A DNA stretch of 64,000 nt from positions 1-64,000 of the forward strand of contig JBCBST010000001.1 of the NCBI GenBank assembly GCA_039819115.1, written 5' to 3'. Position 1 is the first letter of the stretch. Every line of letters starts with the position of its first letter. The position numbers were made by a program, and so were the translations under genes. Below the pieces are notes generated by a model, which was not told where the DNA came from, did not search any database, and saw nothing but the letters and a program-made list of their open reading frames with translations. Source of the stretch: JBCBST01 sp039819115. GTDB lineage: Bacteria > Bacteroidota > Rhodothermia > Balneolales > Balneolaceae. Below, one piece after another: positions 61,723-64,000 of this stretch.

Positions 61723-63189
61723 CTAGCGGCGGTCTTCCAGGTAAACAATAGGAAGGTCTCGTTCAAAGTCGTACAGGGTTAAACGGCGCAGGCTGTAATA
61801 TCCCGACCAGTACGTACGTAGTGCCTGTATATACCCCTGACGGGCACTGTCTTTTTCGCGTTGAGCAATGAACAAATCGGTCACGTTTATTTTGTCAATC
61901 AGGTACCGGTTTTTAGCCACATCATACCGGCGAACGGCAATATCATCGGCGATACGTGCAATTTCGACCTGGTCGCCAAGTTGAGAGAATTCCCGAACGG
62001 TTCCTCTCACATTAAGCTCAAATAATAGCTTTTGATAGGCAATGGTGTTGGCCGTTTCACGCTGTTGATTGCGGGCAGCCCGGATTTCAGCAAGATTTTG
62101 CCCCCAGTTAAAGATGGGAATCTGGAAACCAACGGTAAAGAATTGACGGTTCGTTGGATCTTCATACAGGTTGCCAAACTCCTCGCTGGTCCGGTTAAGT
62201 CCATAACTGGCTTGCAGCGTAGCTGAAAATCCCGCATTACGTTTTGCCTGTTCGTAGGATTGATCGGCCTGAATTTCGTTCAGCTGAAACAACAGGGACT
62301 GGCTGTTATTGGTAATAGCCAGATCATAGGCTTTATCGAAATCAATCGACAATTCCGGAGCTCCCATTGGGGTGATGATTTCAAGTTCTGTCGCGTCGTC
62401 TAATCCCAGAAGGGCTTTAAAAGTCTCCTGTGCCCGGAGAAAACTTAAGCGGGCCGTTGTCAGCGCATTCTCCGAATTTCTGTATGCCAGCTCACTTTCC
62501 AGTAAATCATTTTCCGCAATGCTTCCAACCTGGAAACGTCCTTTGGAGATGTTATAGATCGAATCATTAACCGTTACGTTAAATTCGTTGATTTCAACAT
62601 TATTCCGGGCAATTAATACATCAAAAAATGCGCCCGTTACGGAGATGGCCACATCCTCCATGTCTTCCACGAACTGCTTTTTGGCTATTTCGTAACGCAG
62701 AGGTTCGGTCCGGTTCCGCCATTTAAGGGCATTGAACTGGAATAAAGGTTGGCGAATCCCGAGTTCTATCGGCCTGGAAAGCCAAGTGTATTGATCCTCA
62801 TTTTGAAAAATACCAAGACGGCTTAGTCCACTGGATACAAACACACTACCTCCGGTTGGAGCAATGTTTTGATCAATCGTAAGATCAAAGTCCGCATTAG
62901 ACTGCCTGATATCGATAAACCGAATACCATCTTCCAGGGTTACTGCCCGTTGGTTAAACGAATAATTCGGTACATTTCCGTTTGCACTAAATGTAGGTAA
63001 CAGATCGGCTCTGAACGATCTGAACCTCCATTTGGCCGCCACTAAGGCAAATCGGGCAGAGCGGGAAATAGGACTATTTGTCTGAGCATATTCAATGCTT
63101 TGCTCCAGGGAAAGCTGTATTTGCTCCTGGGCGTTTAGCTGAGCCAGGGGGAGCAGGGTAAAAAGAAAAATGAGTACAATCTTATTCAT
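61723..63189 (-). CDS. TolC-family outer-membrane channel (second copy)
   Basis: A 488-residue outer membrane factor. Signal peptide 1-19 (LNA-QE), then two OEP repeats; helical hairpin segments are LSLEQSIEYAQTNSPISRSA and the second-repeat helix NLAEIRAARNQQRETANTIAYQK. The start at ATG 63189 is chosen because the signal begins there; the frame is open to 63357 within the permease gene. It overlaps the end of the MacB-like permease gene upstream by 8 bp, so the two form one system. Confidence 0.9.
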   Translation of the reverse strand: MNKIVLIFLFTLLPLAQLNAQEQIQLSLEQSIEYAQTNSPISRSARFALVAAKWRFRSFRADLLPTFSANGNVPNYSFNQRAVTLEDGIRFIDIRQSNADFDLTIDQNIAPTGGSVFVSSGLSRLGIFQNEDQYTWLSRPIELGIRQPLFQFNALKWRNRTEPLRYEIAKKQFVEDMEDVAISVTGAFFDVLIARNNVEINEFNVTVNDSIYNISKGRFQVGSIAENDLLESELAYRNSENALTTARLSFLRAQETFKALLGLDDATELEIITPMGAPELSIDFDKAYDLAITNNSQSLLFQLNEIQADQSYEQAKRNAGFSATLQASYGLNRTSEEFGNLYEDPTNRQFFTVGFQIPIFNWGQNLAEIRAARNQQRETANTIAYQKLLFELNVRGTVREFSQLGDQVEIARIADDIAVRRYDVAKNRYLIDKINVTDLFIAQREKDSARQGYIQALRTYWSGYYSLRRLTLYDFERDLPIVYLEDRR

Positions 63190-64000
63190 GGCGTAACGCA
63201 TGTACGGGGTCTTGTTGTGCAGCTCGTTTAGCGGGGAAATATCCAAACACCACACCAATGAGCAGGGCAACTCCGAAGGAGATAAAAATGGAAATGGGCG
63301 TAACAATGGTTGCGATATCAGCGGTTGCCTCAATAGCCACACTAAAAGCCATTCCAAGAATAATCCCCGTTATACCTCCCGTTATACTTATAGTTAGTGC
63401 TTCGGTTAAAAACTGTAGTTCCACATCTCGTTTTTGTGCACCTACAGCCATACGTACCCCAATTTCCCGGTAACGCTCAACGACAGAGGCCAACATGATA
63501 TTCATAATTCCGATACCCCCTACAATGAGAGAGATAGAAGCAATAGATGATAGTACGATATTGAAAATACGTTTGGTACGCTGCTCCTGCTGTAGCAGCT
63601 GTTCCGGAACAATGACTTCGAAGTCTACCACTTCGTTATGACGACGTTTGAGCATTCTGGAAAGAACTTCAGCTACATTAACACTGAATTTCGTATCAGA
63701 AACACGAACAATCAGCTTATCCAGCTGATTGTAATTTTTGTCTTTATCCGAACCTCCACCGCTTCGGGATATCATAGCACCACCGGAAAAGAAGACGGTT
63801 CTGCCTCCACCTCCCACATCCTTTTTAGTAACCAAGGCACGGTTTTTAAAGCGTAAGAGAACGGTGGTAGCCGGTGCATAAATATCCAGGTTATAATTCC
63901 TTATTCCCAGGTTTTGAATATTCTCTGTGCTGAGTTCCCTCTTTTTTAACACTCCTACAACGGTAAGCCAGAGGTGTCCCACTTTAATCTGCTTTCCAAT
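63182..64000 (-). CDS. MacB-like ABC permease (partial, N-terminus outside window)
   Basis: The last 272 codons of an ABC permease of the MacB/FtsX family. Visible are the end of the periplasmic MacB-PCD domain (GKQIKVGHLWLTVVGVL; VRVSDTKFSVNVAEVLSRM) and three transmembrane helices (ISLIVGGIGIMNIMLASVVE; TISITGGITGIILGMAFSV; SIFISFGVALLIGVVFGYF). The motif REIGVRMAVGAQKRDV between the first two helices is the family hallmark. With the TolC-type gene overlapping downstream, it probably forms a tripartite exporter of peptides or macrolides; the ATPase and adaptor genes would lie outside the window. Confidence 0.9.
   Translation of the reverse strand: MGKQIKVGHLWLTVVGVLKKRELSTENIQNLGIRNYNLDIYAPATTVLLRFKNRALVTKKDVGGGGRTVFFSGGAMISRSGGGSDKDKNYNQLDKLIVRVSDTKFSVNVAEVLSRMLKRRHNEVVDFEVIVPEQLLQQEQRTKRIFNIVLSSIASISLIVGGIGIMNIMLASVVERYREIGVRMAVGAQKRDVELQFLTEALTISITGGITGIILGMAFSVAIEATADIATIVTPISIFISFGVALLIGVVFGYFPAKRAAQQDPVHALRHE

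Noticed and set aside
61709..61726. CTAG-rich short palindrome between convergent dipeptidase and TolC genes as a terminator
   Set aside because: The stem is only 4-5 bp and lacks a T-run; it mostly consists of the two stop codons.
1..64000. tRNA genes, CRISPR arrays, insertion sequences and prophage
   Set aside because: I scanned the intergenic gaps and found no cloverleaf, no regularly spaced repeats, no transposase, integrase or phage genes.

Overview
The window is chromosomal DNA of moderate G+C from a bacterium of the Bacteroidota/Balneolota group; I favour a Balneola or Gracilimonas relative. The evidence is a C-terminal type IX secretion (T9SS) tail on a secreted nuclease, an arginine operon with the N-succinylornithine-type transcarbamylase of Bacteroidota, a Bat-type TPR/BatD/BatE cluster, an EnvC-like + DUF4292 + TPR cell-envelope cluster, DUF5117-type zinc metalloproteases and BNR-repeat secreted proteins, and frequent initiation without a Shine-Dalgarno sequence. 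The taxonomic placement is inference. I found no rRNA, tRNA, prophage, IS element or CRISPR array.

Layout. 1-2773: a LacI-type regulator (cut by the window edge) divergent from a Gfo/Idh/MocA oxidoreductase and a MalK-type sugar ABC ATPase, with a LacI-like palindrome between them. 2809-8489 (minus): M28 peptidase, small membrane protein, degenerate LytM/EnvC factor, DUF4292 lipoprotein and large TPR protein. 8629-16865 (plus): a short leader ORF with five arginine codons, a C-rich tract, then GNAT-argG-argC-argD-argF'-argB-argE closely overlapping, and argH after 100 bp. 16935-19523: secreted nuclease with T9SS tail. 19603-20336 (minus): a cysteine-rich ECF sigma factor and a tiny metallothionein-like protein behind a shared duplicated promoter-like box. 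20453-22766 (minus): SPFH lipoprotein and class II DAHP synthase. 22860-27084 (plus): receiver-adenylate cyclase fusion and UvrA. 27163-28143 (minus): tandem universal stress protein.

28277-35187 (minus) is a five-gene efflux operon: TetR regulator, nucleotide-cyclase-like protein, periplasmic adaptor, RND pump and TolC-type channel. TGAC-N5-GTCA boxes lie in front of the regulator and in front of the adaptor. 35545-36158 is a ParE/RelE-ParD-like toxin-antitoxin pair. 36462-42198 holds two large secreted or lipid-anchored proteins (BNR-repeat protein and zinc metalloprotease). 42300-44726 has an alpha/beta hydrolase, a pseudouridine synthase and ScpB. 44796-47692 pairs an aspartoacylase/succinylglutamate-desuccinylase-like enzyme with a GCS2-CBS fusion. 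47749-52312 is a tight run of CcmA-like ATPase, M29 aminopeptidase, small exported protein and PriA. 52443-61714 (plus): an unknown acidic protein, acyl-CoA carboxylase beta subunit, YebC, BatC-like TPR protein, Gln-rich TPR protein, BatD, BatE and an M20 dipeptidase. 61723-64000 (minus): a second TolC-type channel and the C-terminal part of a MacB-like permease.

Most promising for follow-up: (1) the Cys-rich sigma factor plus metallothionein-like peptide with a repeated box placed like an ECF promoter, which looks like a self-contained metal or thiol-stress module; (2) the arginine leader peptide followed by a G-poor, C-rich tract, suggesting ribosome-mediated and possibly Rho-dependent attenuation of the whole arginine operon; (3) the cyclase-like gene embedded in a TetR-controlled RND operon.
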